From Acidimicrobiales bacterium (GTDB lineage: Bacteria > Actinomycetota > Acidimicrobiia > Acidimicrobiales > SZUA-35): a DNA stretch of 64,000 nucleotides. Positions 1 through 8,334 of this stretch are shown piece after piece. Position 1 is the first letter of the stretch. Each line of letters starts with the position of its first letter. The position numbers and the translations under genes were made by a program. The stretch is taken from NCBI GenBank assembly GCA_041394265.1, contig JAWKIO010000005.1:868001-932000 (forward strand), in the 5' to 3' direction. A model generated the notes under the pieces. The model ran no database searches. It had not been told where the DNA came from and was given only the letters and a program-made list of their open reading frames with translations.

Positions 1-261
1 GGTGCCGGCCAGCGTGCCGACCACGTTGCCGATGGCGTCGATCCGAACCTCGAGACCGAGGTCCTCCATCCAGGTGACCACGAGATCACGACCTTGGCGG
101 TCGGCGTCGGAGAAGGCCAGACGGGCGGCGCCCGTGGTGCCCTGGATGCCGCCGATGCTCGACAGCATCGCAAGGCGGTCCTGGAGACGAGCGGCGTCGA
201 TACGCAGCGGGGCGCCGTGCTGCAAGGCGGACGAGGGAGAGGTGACAGTCACGCCGGACAT
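1..261 (-). CDS. Zn-dependent amidohydrolase of the allantoate / N-carbamoyl-amino-acid hydrolase family (N-terminal part)
   Basis: Only the first 87 codons lie in the window; the gene runs off the left edge. The translated N-terminus has a helix with RLQDRL, then ARLAFSDADRQGRD and the strand IDAIGNVVG, a pattern typical of M20/M28-type N-carbamoyl-L-amino-acid hydrolases and allantoate amidohydrolases. The zinc ligands would lie downstream of the visible part. Family members hydrolyse ureido compounds, releasing ammonia and CO2. The ATG at 261 gives the longest product, but a GTG at 252 sits 7 nt after a -10-like GACCAT and may be the real, leaderless start. Beyond dinB lie xanthine-dehydrogenase and guanine-deaminase-like genes, so a role in allantoate degradation is a reasonable inference; an amino-acid N-carbamoylase is not excluded. 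Confidence 0.75.
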   Translation of the reverse strand, partial: MSGVTVTSPSSALQHGAPLRIDAARLQDRLAMLSSIGGIQGTTGAARLAFSDADRQGRDLVVTWMEDLGLEVRIDAIGNVVGTLAGT

Positions 262-288
262 GGTCCAGCCCAGGTCAGCGCCTGTCAA
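260..288 (-). promoter_or_regulatory. Candidate sigma-A-type promoter of the amidohydrolase gene
   Basis: Reading the minus strand, a perfect -35 TTGACA (288-283) is followed after exactly 17 bp by GACCAT (265-260), a weak -10. The -10 overlaps the annotated ATG at 261, so transcription would begin near the GTG at 252, giving a leaderless message. Confidence 0.45.
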
Positions 289-325
289 TAGATGCGGTTC
301 GAGCCGGTCTCGCCCCCTCGGCGGG

Positions 326-1564
326 TCAACCGTCCATGGGGTCGGGCAGCAACGGCACGGTGAACGCAGGCCGCTGGCCGACGAGCGCGGCCCGACCGAT
401 CGCCTTCGACCCGAACCGATCCTTCACCGTGTCGAGTGCGGCATCGAGCTCGGCCGACGACCGTGAGTCGAACGGCAAGGTCTGCTGCACCGCATTGGCC
501 GGCGCCAGGTTGGAGATCGTGAAGCCGAGGAGTGTGAGGGTTCGCTGCTCGATCTCGGCCCGGCGAGCGACCAACAGGATCCTGGCGACGTCGAGGAAGG
601 CCGCGGTCGACGCCGTCGCTTCGTGCAAGGTGTGCGAACGGGTGTCTCGCGTGAAGTCGCCGAATCGGAAGCGGAGGGTCACGGTGCGACCGACTCGATG
701 GCCGTTGCGCAACCGCCTCGACACCCGATCGACCAGTTCGAGCAGCACCCCCTCGAGGTCGACGAACGAACGCTCGCGTCGTCCCAATGCCCGCTGCGCG
801 CCGATCGACGATCGTCGTTTGCCCGTGACGACTCGCCGGGGGTCGCGGTTGTGGGCCAGAGCATGAAGATGGCGGCCTGATCCCTTGCCCAGCACGGACA
901 CCAACGCCGTCTCGCCCAGGTCGGCGACCTGCCCCACTGTGGTGATCCCCCGCTCGGCCAGCTTGGCCGCCGTCTTCGGACCGACGCCCCAAAGACGACC
1001 GACCGGGAGCGGATGGAGGAAGCCGAGCTCGCCGTCGGGCTCGACCACAAGCAGACCGTTCGGCTTGCACACACCGCTCGCCACCTTGGCCAGGAACTTG
1101 GTGCGGGCCACACCCACCGAGATGGGCAGACCGACCTCGTCGGCCACCCGCCGCCGAAGCTCGAAGGCGATCTGTTCGGGGGAACCCACGAGTCGCCACA
1201 GACCCGAGACGTCGAGGAAGGCCTCGTCGATCGAGATGGGCTCGACCAGCGGGGTGGTGTCTTCGAAGATCTCGAAGACCGCCCGACTCGCCTCGCTATA
1301 GGCCTCCATCCGAGGCGACACCGAGATCAGCTGGGGACAGCATTCGCGGGCCATGCGGATCGGCATCGCCGTGCGCACTCCCATCACCCGGGCCTCGTAG
1401 CTGGCCGACAAGATGACACCGCCGCCGACGGCCATCGGCACGCCCCGCAGATCGGGCCGATCGCGCTGTTCGACCGAGGCATAGAACGCATCGAGGTCAG
1501 CATGCAGAATCGACGCCGCCGCCGGCCCTCCCCCGGCACTCCCAGCTGCATGCATCGAACACAT
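326..1564 (-). CDS. dinB: DNA polymerase IV (Y-family translesion polymerase)
   Basis: A 412-residue Y-family polymerase that copies damaged templates. The palm motif HADLDAFYASVE lies at about residues 21-32 and the catalytic SIDEAFLD at 111-118, so both metal-binding acidic clusters are intact. Thumb, fingers and little-finger regions give normal Pol IV length. Near the C-terminus QQTLPF resembles the QLxLF-type sliding-clamp motif. The ATG at 1564 is preferred because TAGAGT (1577-1572) ends 7 nt before it, the leaderless spacing seen for many genes here; an ATG at 1555 is the alternative. A LexA-type box overlaps this start, so induction by DNA damage is expected. The gene stands between two purine-type genes and shows no sign of coupling to them. 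Confidence 0.93.
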   Translation of the reverse strand: MCSMHAAGSAGGGPAAASILHADLDAFYASVEQRDRPDLRGVPMAVGGGVILSASYEARVMGVRTAMPIRMARECCPQLISVSPRMEAYSEASRAVFEIFEDTTPLVEPISIDEAFLDVSGLWRLVGSPEQIAFELRRRVADEVGLPISVGVARTKFLAKVASGVCKPNGLLVVEPDGELGFLHPLPVGRLWGVGPKTAAKLAERGITTVGQVADLGETALVSVLGKGSGRHLHALAHNRDPRRVVTGKRRSSIGAQRALGRRERSFVDLEGVLLELVDRVSRRLRNGHRVGRTVTLRFRFGDFTRDTRSHTLHEATASTAAFLDVARILLVARRAEIEQRTLTLLGFTISNLAPANAVQQTLPFDSRSSAELDAALDTVKDRFGSKAIGRAALVGQRPAFTVPLLPDPMDG

Positions 1565-1570
1565 GTTCGA
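1555..1570. promoter_or_regulatory. LexA-binding SOS box over the dinB start
   Basis: TCGAAC-ACAT-GTTCGA matches the actinobacterial SOS consensus TCGAACNNNNGTTCGA at all 12 specified positions. It covers the predicted transcription start and the ATG at 1564, just downstream of the -10 TAGAGT (1572-1577), so bound LexA would block initiation. Confidence 0.85.
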
Positions 1571-1702
1571 CACTCTACGACCGCCGCACCCTTCCGTCCA
1601 CCGTCCAATCCCCCACAACCTTCGGCCCTGCGTACGCCCCGAGTAACGCCACCCCGGAGCTTTGCCTGGATCGAACGGAACCCCGGAGGTTTGCAGGTGG
1701 GT

Positions 1703-3991
1703 TCAGCTGATGACGCCGGCGGCCTTCAGTTGGGCTCGAACGTTGGGTGGGGTGAGCGGGAAGTGGTCGAACCAGACGCCGGTGGCGTCGTGGAGGGCCG
1801 CGGCGATCGCCGGGGCGTAGGGAATGAGGGGCATCTCGGCGATGCCCCGCACGCCGAACGGGCCGCGAGGATCGGGGACCTCGACCAGCACCGACGCCAC
1901 GCGCTCGGGGATGTCGCCGATGCCGGGAATCAGGTAGCCGCTGAAGCGAGGATTGAGGACCCGTCCGTTCTCGACGACGAGCTGCTCCGACAGGGCGTAG
2001 CCGTGGGCCTGGATGATCGCTCCCTCGACCTGACCGACGGCCAGCTGCGGATTGATGACCCGACCGGCGTCGACGGCGCACGTGACGTCGTGTACGCGAA
2101 TGTGCCCGGTCTCGAGGTCGACCGAGAGATCGACGGCCTCGGCGACGTAGCCGTAGGCGAAGTTCGGTGTGGTCGGCGCACCCTCGGGGTCGAGCGGCTC
2201 CGTGGGAGGCGGCACGTAGCGAAACTCACCGACGGCGGGGCGGTCACCGTCGCGCCACGCCTTGTCGGCCTGCTCGGCGGCACCGAGGATGGCGTTCCCG
2301 GTCATGAACGACAGCCGCGACGCCGACGCCGACCCGGAGTCGCCGGTGGTGGCGGTGTCGGAGAACGTCGGCCGAATGCGATCGAACGGCAGGCCGACGG
2401 CCTCGGCCACCATCTGCACGAAGGCGGTGTGTGAGCCCTGGCCTACCTCGGCCCCGGCCAGGAACACCTCGGCCCAGTCGGGCCGGTCGCCGGCGTGGTC
2501 GGCATCGGTGCGGTCGTCGGCGTGCAGCACGATCTTGGCCACCGATCGTTCGGGGAAGCCGAACGAGAAGCCGACGTTCTTGTAGGCGCAGGCAAAACCT
2601 CGACCGCGGCGCACCGAACCACTCGTCGGCGGAAGCGAAGCGAACGAGGCGATCGGCATGACTGGCTTCGGCGGTTCCTCCCACGAGGCCGCTTCGGCAC
2701 AGGCCTCAATCACCTCGGGGATCGACACGCCGGGAGGCATCTCGGTGCCGGTGATCCCGATCGAACCCTCGCCGAGTGCGTTGCGGCGCCGGATCTCGAC
2801 GGGGTCGATCCCGGTCGCCTCGGCGAGCTTGTTCATCTGGCTCTCGGACACGAAACAACCCTGAGGTCCACCGAAGCCTCGGAACGCACCGCCAGGCACG
2901 GCGTTGGTATAGACCGCGTAGGAGTCGATGCGGGCGTTCGGCACCTCGTAGGGCCCGGCGACGGTGAGGTGCATGTTTCCGAGCACCTTGTTCGAGGTGT
3001 AGTTGTACGAGCCTGCGTCGAGGTACCCGTCGGCCTCGACCCCGAGGATGAGCCCATCCTTGGTGGCGGCCAGGCGAGCATGCACTCGGCCACGATGCCG
3101 TTTGTGGTGACCGACGATCGACTCCTCGCGGCTCCACTGCGACCGGATCGGACGCTCGATGCCCTTGGCCCACAGCCGCTGGGCCGCGAGCGCGAGCACG
3201 ATCTGCATGCTCATGTCTTCTCGACCGCCGAAGGCACCACCGATCGAGGGGTAGATCACTCGAACGGCCTCGTCGGGCAGGTCGAGCGCATGGGCGATCT
3301 GTTCGCGGTCTTCGTGGGTCCACTGTCCGGCGATCTCGACGGTCGGTCGACCCTCGTCGTCGACGTATGCCAATGCCGCCTCGGGCTGGAGGTAGGCGTG
3401 CTCCTGGTAGGGGAACTCGTAGGTGCCTTCGACCACGACGTCGGCCCGGGCGAACGCCTCGGCGACATCACCTTTGCGCACCACGAGGTGGTAGTAGGCG
3501 TTGGAACCTTGACCGTTCTCGGGGTGGAGCATCGGCGCTCCGTCGGCCAGCGCCGCGTCGAGATCGGCGAGGATCGGCAGCTCTTCCCACTCCGTCTCGA
3601 TCAGCGCAGCAGCGGCCAACGCCTGTGCGGCAGTGTCGGCGACGACGACCGCCAACTGGTCGGCCTCCCAGCGGGACACGTCGGCCGGAACCGCCGATCG
3701 CCCAGAGGTGACCGGGCCGATGAGCACCGGCTGGTCGGCCATCGTGAGTCCGTATTCGTTGACCGGCACGTCGGCGGCGGTGATCACCAGCAGCACGCCA
3801 TCGGCCGCCTCGGCCGCGGCAGTGTCGAGCTTGGTGATGCGAGCGTGCGGCTGGTCGGTGAACACGATGACGGCGTGGGCCACGCCTTCGGGCCAACGGT
3901 CGCCGGGATACTCGGCCGCCCCGGTGGTCTTGTCCTCGGCGTCGAGGCGAGCGACGACGTGCCCCATCCCGGTGTCGTTGCTCCCGGTCAT
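1703..3991 (-). CDS. Xanthine dehydrogenase-type molybdopterin-binding subunit
   Basis: A 762-residue catalytic subunit of the xanthine oxidase family, binding the molybdopterin cofactor. GGAFRGFGGPQGCF near residue 370 is the loop typical of true xanthine dehydrogenases rather than CoxL, and GVRGIAEM near residue 715 carries the conserved catalytic Glu. Start: the ATG at 3991 follows GGAGGTG and overlaps the stop of the upstream FAD/[2Fe-2S] gene as ATGA, indicating translational coupling. With that subunit and the guanine-deaminase-like protein upstream it forms a three-gene operon. Likely reaction: hypoxanthine/xanthine hydroxylation to urate, electrons passing through the partner's [2Fe-2S] clusters and FAD. 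Another purine or N-heterocycle substrate is possible. No XdhC-type maturation factor is seen nearby. Confidence 0.85.
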   Translation of the reverse strand: MTGSNDTGMGHVVARLDAEDKTTGAAEYPGDRWPEGVAHAVIVFTDQPHARITKLDTAAAEAADGVLLVITAADVPVNEYGLTMADQPVLIGPVTSGRSAVPADVSRWEADQLAVVVADTAAQALAAAALIETEWEELPILADLDAALADGAPMLHPENGQGSNAYYHLVVRKGDVAEAFARADVVVEGTYEFPYQEHAYLQPEAALAYVDDEGRPTVEIAGQWTHEDREQIAHALDLPDEAVRVIYPSIGGAFGGREDMSMQIVLALAAQRLWAKGIERPIRSQWSREESIVGHHKRHRGRVHARLAATKDGLILGVEADGYLDAGSYNYTSNKVLGNMHLTVAGPYEVPNARIDSYAVYTNAVPGGAFRGFGGPQGCFVSESQMNKLAEATGIDPVEIRRRNALGEGSIGITGTEMPPGVSIPEVIEACAEAASWEEPPKPVMPIASFASLPPTSGSVRRGRGFACAYKNVGFSFGFPERSVAKIVLHADDRTDADHAGDRPDWAEVFLAGAEVGQGSHTAFVQMVAEAVGLPFDRIRPTFSDTATTGDSGSASASRLSFMTGNAILGAAEQADKAWRDGDRPAVGEFRYVPPPTEPLDPEGAPTTPNFAYGYVAEAVDLSVDLETGHIRVHDVTCAVDAGRVINPQLAVGQVEGAIIQAHGYALSEQLVVENGRVLNPRFSGYLIPGIGDIPERVASVLVEVPDPRGPFGVRGIAEMPLIPYAPAIAAALHDATGVWFDHFPLTPPNVRAQLKAAGVIS

Positions 3992-5430
3992 CGCGCCACC
4001 TCCTGCGTTGCGCTCAGCGACACCTGGGCCTCGATGATCTTGTAGTAGCCGGTGCATCGGCAGAGGTTGCCCGACAGCCCGAGTTGGAGGTCGTGCTCGC
4101 CCGGATCGGGGCATTCCCGGGACAGCGCCGAGCCCGCCATCAGGAAGCCGGGGATGCAGTACCCGCACTGGACGGCGGCGTGATCGACGAATGCCTGTTG
4201 GAGCGGATGGAGAACGCCGCCGTCGGCCAGCCCCTCGATGGTGGTGATGTTCGCCCCCTCAGCCCGCCCAGCAGGCACGAGACAGCTCAAGACCGAGGTT
4301 CCCTCGAGGTGCACGGTGCATGATCCGCACTCCCCTTCTGCACAGCCCTCCTTGGTGCCCGTGAGCCCCGCGGACTCGCGCAGCCAGTCGAGGAGATTGC
4401 CCCCAATCCACGGGGCCTGGATCGTCACCCCGTTGACGGTGGACGAGACGACATCGCCCTCTCCCAGTTCGACCGTGGAGGTCGGGGTGGCCGGCACAAC
4501 AGCGGGGCCGCCGAGCACCGGCACGGTCACCGGCCACATACGACCCTGCTCGTTGCGAGCGATGGCACCGAGCATGCGGCTGACCATGACCGATAGCAGG
4601 TCGACCCGATACTCGGCCGGAGCCCGCAGGTCGTCGATCGGTTGGACGGCAGCAGCGGCCGCGGTTGCTGCGGCTTCGATCGCGTCGGCGACGAGCCGTC
4701 GGCCGATCAGTGCCGCCTCGGCGGCGGTGGCGCGCACGATGGTCGGCGCCACCGAGCCCAGCGCGATGCGAGCCGACCTGACGACATCGCCGTCGAAGGC
4801 GACCACGATGGCTGCGTGGACCACCGAAATGGCCTGGGCCTTGCGGAGGCCGAGCTTGAGGTACAGCCCTCGTTCGTCGGATTCCAGTGGACGGATCGTC
4901 AGCCCCGTGACCAACTCGTCGGGTGCTTTCACGGTCGCACGGACACCGGTGTGGAACTCATCAAGGGAGACCGAGCGGATCCCTCGAGTCGACGCCAACG
5001 ACACCTCACACCCGAGCGCTCGCAAGGCCGAGATCGTGTCGTTGGCCGGACTGGCGGTGACGACGTTGCCCACCACCGTCGCCCGGTTGCGAAGCGCCGG
5101 CGAGCCGACCTCGAGGCAGGCCTGAGCCAACGGCAACGCCCGCTCGACCAGGAGCGGCGAGGTCGCGACGGCATTGTGTGTGACGAGCGGGCCGAGGTGG
5201 AGGCCGTGGCGAGACTCGTAGATCGCATCGAGTCCGTCGATCCTGGTGAGATCGATCAGTACGTCGACCTCGCCACCGACCCGTCGATCGAGCTCGACCA
5301 TGAGGTCGGTGCCACCGGCGACGACTCTGGCTCGCTCACCGTGTCGAGCGAGGAGCTCGAGTACCTCCTCGATCGTGGTCGGGGCGACATAGTTGACCGG
5401 CTCGATCGCCGGCCGCTGAACCTCATGCAC
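3988..5430 (-). CDS. Fused FAD-binding and [2Fe-2S] subunit of a xanthine dehydrogenase-type enzyme
   Basis: A 480-residue electron-transfer subunit. Residues about 10-170 are the FAD_binding_5 domain (VAGGTDL at 37-43) and about 180-290 the CO_deh_flav_C domain. After a linker, a plant-ferredoxin-like [2Fe-2S] domain has Cys 363, 368, 371 and 383 (GCAEGECGSC) and a second cluster domain has Cys 422, 425, 457 and 459 (CGYC, CRCTGY). All eight ligands are present. The order FAD then Fe-S is the reverse of the usual XdhA order (Fe-S then FAD). Start: GTG at 5430 is chosen because GGGGAGG lies 6 nt upstream, inside the end of the deaminase gene; this overlaps the deaminase stop by 8 nt. The downstream Mo subunit begins within its stop codon. 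Confidence 0.87.
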   Translation of the reverse strand: MHEVQRPAIEPVNYVAPTTIEEVLELLARHGERARVVAGGTDLMVELDRRVGGEVDVLIDLTRIDGLDAIYESRHGLHLGPLVTHNAVATSPLLVERALPLAQACLEVGSPALRNRATVVGNVVTASPANDTISALRALGCEVSLASTRGIRSVSLDEFHTGVRATVKAPDELVTGLTIRPLESDERGLYLKLGLRKAQAISVVHAAIVVAFDGDVVRSARIALGSVAPTIVRATAAEAALIGRRLVADAIEAAATAAAAAVQPIDDLRAPAEYRVDLLSVMVSRMLGAIARNEQGRMWPVTVPVLGGPAVVPATPTSTVELGEGDVVSSTVNGVTIQAPWIGGNLLDWLRESAGLTGTKEGCAEGECGSCTVHLEGTSVLSCLVPAGRAEGANITTIEGLADGGVLHPLQQAFVDHAAVQCGYCIPGFLMAGSALSRECPDPGEHDLQLGLSGNLCRCTGYYKIIEAQVSLSATQEVAR

Positions 5431-6001
5431 CTGCGGCCTCCCCGCCGTTGTAGATCGAGCCGCCCTGACTCGCATAGTCGGTCAGCACCTTGGTGGCTGC
5501 CGATCGCTCGACATCGACCACGACCTCGATCCCGTCGGCGACCAACCGCTCGACCCAGTCCGAGGGCTTGTGCCCCTCGTCGAAGCCGACCGATCGTGCG
5601 TCTTCGTCGCGGGCACCACAGACCAATCGTTGCACACCCGACCACGGAACGGCGCCCAAGCACATGGCGCAGGGCTCGGTGGTGGTGACCAGCTCGAAGG
5701 CGCCGGCCGATGCAAGGTCCCAGGTGCCGAGCCGCTGGCCGGCCATGGCGATGGCGACCACCTCAGCGTGAGCAATCGGCGCCGACGCCGGCACGACACG
5801 GTTCACCCCGGGAGCGATCAGGTAGCCGTCGGCGTCGAACACCCCAGCCCCGAACGGGCCACCGCCGTCGGCAACATTGGCCGCCGCCAGTTCGATCACG
5901 AACGACATCCGGTCCTCGACCGTGGCCAGCGGACCCACCGCCGCCACACGCTCCCAGATCCAGTCCGGAAGGTCGATGACGATGGACGTCGAAGCGTTCA
6001 T
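5423..6001 (-). CDS. Nucleoside/guanine deaminase-like zinc enzyme
   Basis: A 192-residue cytidine-deaminase-fold protein. The zinc and proton-shuttle motif HAE lies at 78-80 and PCAMC at 111-115, giving the His/Cys/Cys zinc site and catalytic Glu. The length and the PFGAGVFDADG strand resemble bacterial guanine deaminases (GuaD type) and related tRNA-adenosine deaminases. Because xanthine dehydrogenase subunits follow directly, with an 8-nt overlap, guanine to xanthine is the best guess for the reaction. The ATG at 6001 is preferred over a more upstream start; CACGCT ends 7 nt before it, consistent with a leaderless transcript. It is the first gene of the operon 6001-1703. Confidence 0.75.
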   Translation of the reverse strand: MNASTSIVIDLPDWIWERVAAVGPLATVEDRMSFVIELAAANVADGGGPFGAGVFDADGYLIAPGVNRVVPASAPIAHAEVVAIAMAGQRLGTWDLASAGAFELVTTTEPCAMCLGAVPWSGVQRLVCGARDEDARSVGFDEGHKPSDWVERLVADGIEVVVDVERSAATKVLTDYASQGGSIYNGGEAAGA

Positions 6002-6082
6002 GACACGAAGCGTGCCCAGAGAACGACACAGCGTCAACGTCGCCAGATGACAGCAGTGTGAATCCCGCAGGTGAGGTTCGCG

Positions 6083-7186
6083 TCAGAAGTGGAAGATCTC
6101 GATGTGGTCGTCGAGCGTCGCCCGAGCGAAGACCGAGTCGTCGATCGACCAGTCCGACCAGTTGCTCAGGTTCATCTGTGCCGGGAACGTGCCGATCACC
6201 GAGCCGTCGGTGGCCGACACCACGACGTGGTTCTCCGCGCCATCGGCCGAGATGAACATCGTGCCGGCTCCACTCGCCCGCAGTGGGGCCGTGATGGCGG
6301 GAGCGGCGATGCTACCTGGCTCGAGCACATGGGTGCTTGCAGCGACATCCTGAATCCAGGTGGTGGCCCCGACCGCCTTGACCCACTGGTCGAAGGTCAA
6401 CTCGGTCCTCGATCGGGGCTCGAAGGTGGCCGAGTCGAGGACCAGCAGCTCCTTCGCGTCGGGGTCGGGGTAGTGCACGATCACCAACTCGTCCGATCCC
6501 GGGCGTACCCAGAACTCGTCGGGGGTGACGAGGGTGCCGTCCGGCACGACCGCCATTTCGCCGCTGAGGGTGTCGACCCGACAGATCGTGTCACCCATCG
6601 TCCCGAGGTCGTCGGTCGAGAACACCGCACCGGTCGCCTTGTCGAGTTGCCCGTCGGCACATCCGGGATCAGCCGGCACGGGCGCCATCGGGGCGAAGGT
6701 CGTTGGTTCCCATGACTGCCAGGAGAAGCCGTCCTGCAAGAGCAGCGACGTGAGCCGGCCATCAGCGCTCCAGTACAGCGGCCCCATGCCGATGGCGTCG
6801 ACCTCGACGGTCTGGGACTGCGTGCCGGTCGCGGCGTCATAGAACTGCAGGGACGTGGGCGATCCCCGATCGTCGAGCAAGGCAACGACCACCGTCACAC
6901 CATCGGGCGAGAGGGCGATCCCGCCGATGTCGACGGCGTCGCCTTTGTCGACGGCGAATCGCTGCACCGGCTCGAGCAACGGCGCGTCCTCGAGGGAATC
7001 GCTGCCGGCATTCTCACCACTGCCGTCGGCCTGTTCGTCGACCGCCGACCCATCGCCACTCGTCGACGGGTCGGTCCCCTCCTCGATCGATACGCCGGCG
7101 GTGGCTCCTTCCTGATCCGCGCCTTCGCTACCACCGCACCCGGCGAGCAGTCCCGCCAGGACCAGAGCCAGCACGAATCTCAGCAT
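6083..7186 (-). CDS. Secreted lipoprotein with beta-propeller-like repeats
   Basis: A 367-residue protein of unknown function. From the ATG at 7186 the N-terminus is a short basic start, a hydrophobic core and the lipobox LLAGC, so it should be a lipid-anchored extracellular protein. An acidic, Ser/Gly-rich linker of about 50 residues follows. The remainder has blade-like repeats such as GIALSPDGVTVVVALLDD and LYWSADGRLTSLLL, suggesting a WD40/YVTN-type propeller. No catalytic motif is visible. GGGGAG lies about 10 nt before this ATG; an in-frame ATG at 7216 would lengthen the signal peptide. It is divergent from the LuxR-type regulator. Confidence 0.65.
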   Translation of the reverse strand: MLRFVLALVLAGLLAGCGGSEGADQEGATAGVSIEEGTDPSTSGDGSAVDEQADGSGENAGSDSLEDAPLLEPVQRFAVDKGDAVDIGGIALSPDGVTVVVALLDDRGSPTSLQFYDAATGTQSQTVEVDAIGMGPLYWSADGRLTSLLLQDGFSWQSWEPTTFAPMAPVPADPGCADGQLDKATGAVFSTDDLGTMGDTICRVDTLSGEMAVVPDGTLVTPDEFWVRPGSDELVIVHYPDPDAKELLVLDSATFEPRSRTELTFDQWVKAVGATTWIQDVAASTHVLEPGSIAAPAITAPLRASGAGTMFISADGAENHVVVSATDGSVIGTFPAQMNLSNWSDWSIDDSVFARATLDDHIEIFHF

Positions 7187-7234
7187 CGACCAACCGCTCC
7201 CCATGCCCGCCACCATGCCCGTTTCGCCTGCTCG

Positions 7235-8323
7235 ATGCCATACGTCATTCGACGTAGCACTAGTCTCCCGCCCGTCGTGCGATTGGACGAGCGAGATCTT
7301 CGAGCGGTGCTGGACGTCGCCACGCGCCTGATGGCCGACCCCCCGCCCCCGTTTGCCGATGTTCTGGAAGGGCTTCGGTCCTTGATCGCCTGCACCAGTG
7401 CGTCATTCAACGACATGACGATGGCCAGCGGCGACTACCGCCACCTGGTCGTCCCGCCCGACGACGAGGCACTCGCCACCGAACTCGCGCCTGCGTACGA
7501 CCGGTTCGCCGATCAGCACCCGCTCGTTGCTCGGATGCTTGCCGATCCTGGCTGCGGAGCACTTCGTCTCTGCGACGTACCCGAGGGCGCGCACTTCACC
7601 GACACCGACCTCTACCAACGGTTCTACGCTGCGTTCGACGTGCGGTACCAGCTCGTGTTGAGCCTGCCCTCACCCCCCGATGTCGTCGTTGGGTATGCCC
7701 TCAATCGACGCGAGGACCAAGGCGAGTTCAGCGACCGCGACGTCGCCATCCTCGACACGCTCGTCCCGCACTTGGCGATGCACCACCGGGCGGTGCTGGT
7801 GCGAGAGCGATCGCTCGCAATGGAGCACGAGGCCGAACGCGACGGCTGGACCGTTGCCATCGTGAGGTCCGACGGCACGGTCGAGAGCACGTCACCCCGC
7901 CATCCCCCCGGCTTGCGGTCGGCCACCCCGCTGGTCGAGAGGCAACGAGTCCCCGCCGAGATCGCCGAGCTGCTTCCGGCCGATCGAACAGACCGACCAC
8001 GAGCTTCGCACCACGAGCTGACGATCGGCGAGGAACGCTGGCATTGCGTGATCCGCTCCCTCCCCATCGGCCCGACCGTGTTGATGGCACGCCGGGTCGG
8101 CAGCAGCGCTGAGAAGATCGACCTCGGCAGCATTGGGCTCACACCGCGCCAGACCGATGTGGCTCGAGCACTCGCCGAGACGGGGGGCACGAACGCCCAG
8201 CTCGCGTCAACCCTCGGACTCTCCACGGGCACGGTCAAGAAGCACCTCGAGGCGGTGTTCCAGGCACTCGAAGTCGACAACCGAGCCGCAGCGGTCGCCA
8301 TCCTGCGGACCATGCTCGACTGA
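7235..8323 (+). CDS. LuxR-family transcriptional regulator with GAF-like sensory region
   Basis: A 362-residue one-component regulator. The C-terminal ~60 residues, starting LTPRQTDVARALAE, form the LuxR/GerE helix-turn-helix with the recognition helix LSTGTVKKHLEAVF. The N-terminal ~200 residues look like a GAF/PAS-like alpha-beta sensor but have no identifiable ligand motif, and no receiver Asp pattern is present. The ATG at 7235 gives the full product; a GTG at 7277, 10 nt after TAGTCT, is an alternative start. It reads away from the lipoprotein at 6083-7186, which it may regulate, and ends just before the convergent ABC permease. Confidence 0.8.
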   Translation: MPYVIRRSTSLPPVVRLDERDLRAVLDVATRLMADPPPPFADVLEGLRSLIACTSASFNDMTMASGDYRHLVVPPDDEALATELAPAYDRFADQHPLVARMLADPGCGALRLCDVPEGAHFTDTDLYQRFYAAFDVRYQLVLSLPSPPDVVVGYALNRREDQGEFSDRDVAILDTLVPHLAMHHRAVLVRERSLAMEHEAERDGWTVAIVRSDGTVESTSPRHPPGLRSATPLVERQRVPAEIAELLPADRTDRPRASHHELTIGEERWHCVIRSLPIGPTVLMARRVGSSAEKIDLGSIGLTPRQTDVARALAETGGTNAQLASTLGLSTGTVKKHLEAVFQALEVDNRAAAVAILRTMLD

Positions 8324-8334
8324 ACGAGCGCCGC

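Noticed and set aside
1013..4045. Long plus-strand frames opposite dinB and the xanthine dehydrogenase subunits
   Set aside because: Same reason; the minus-strand frames have full domain signatures.
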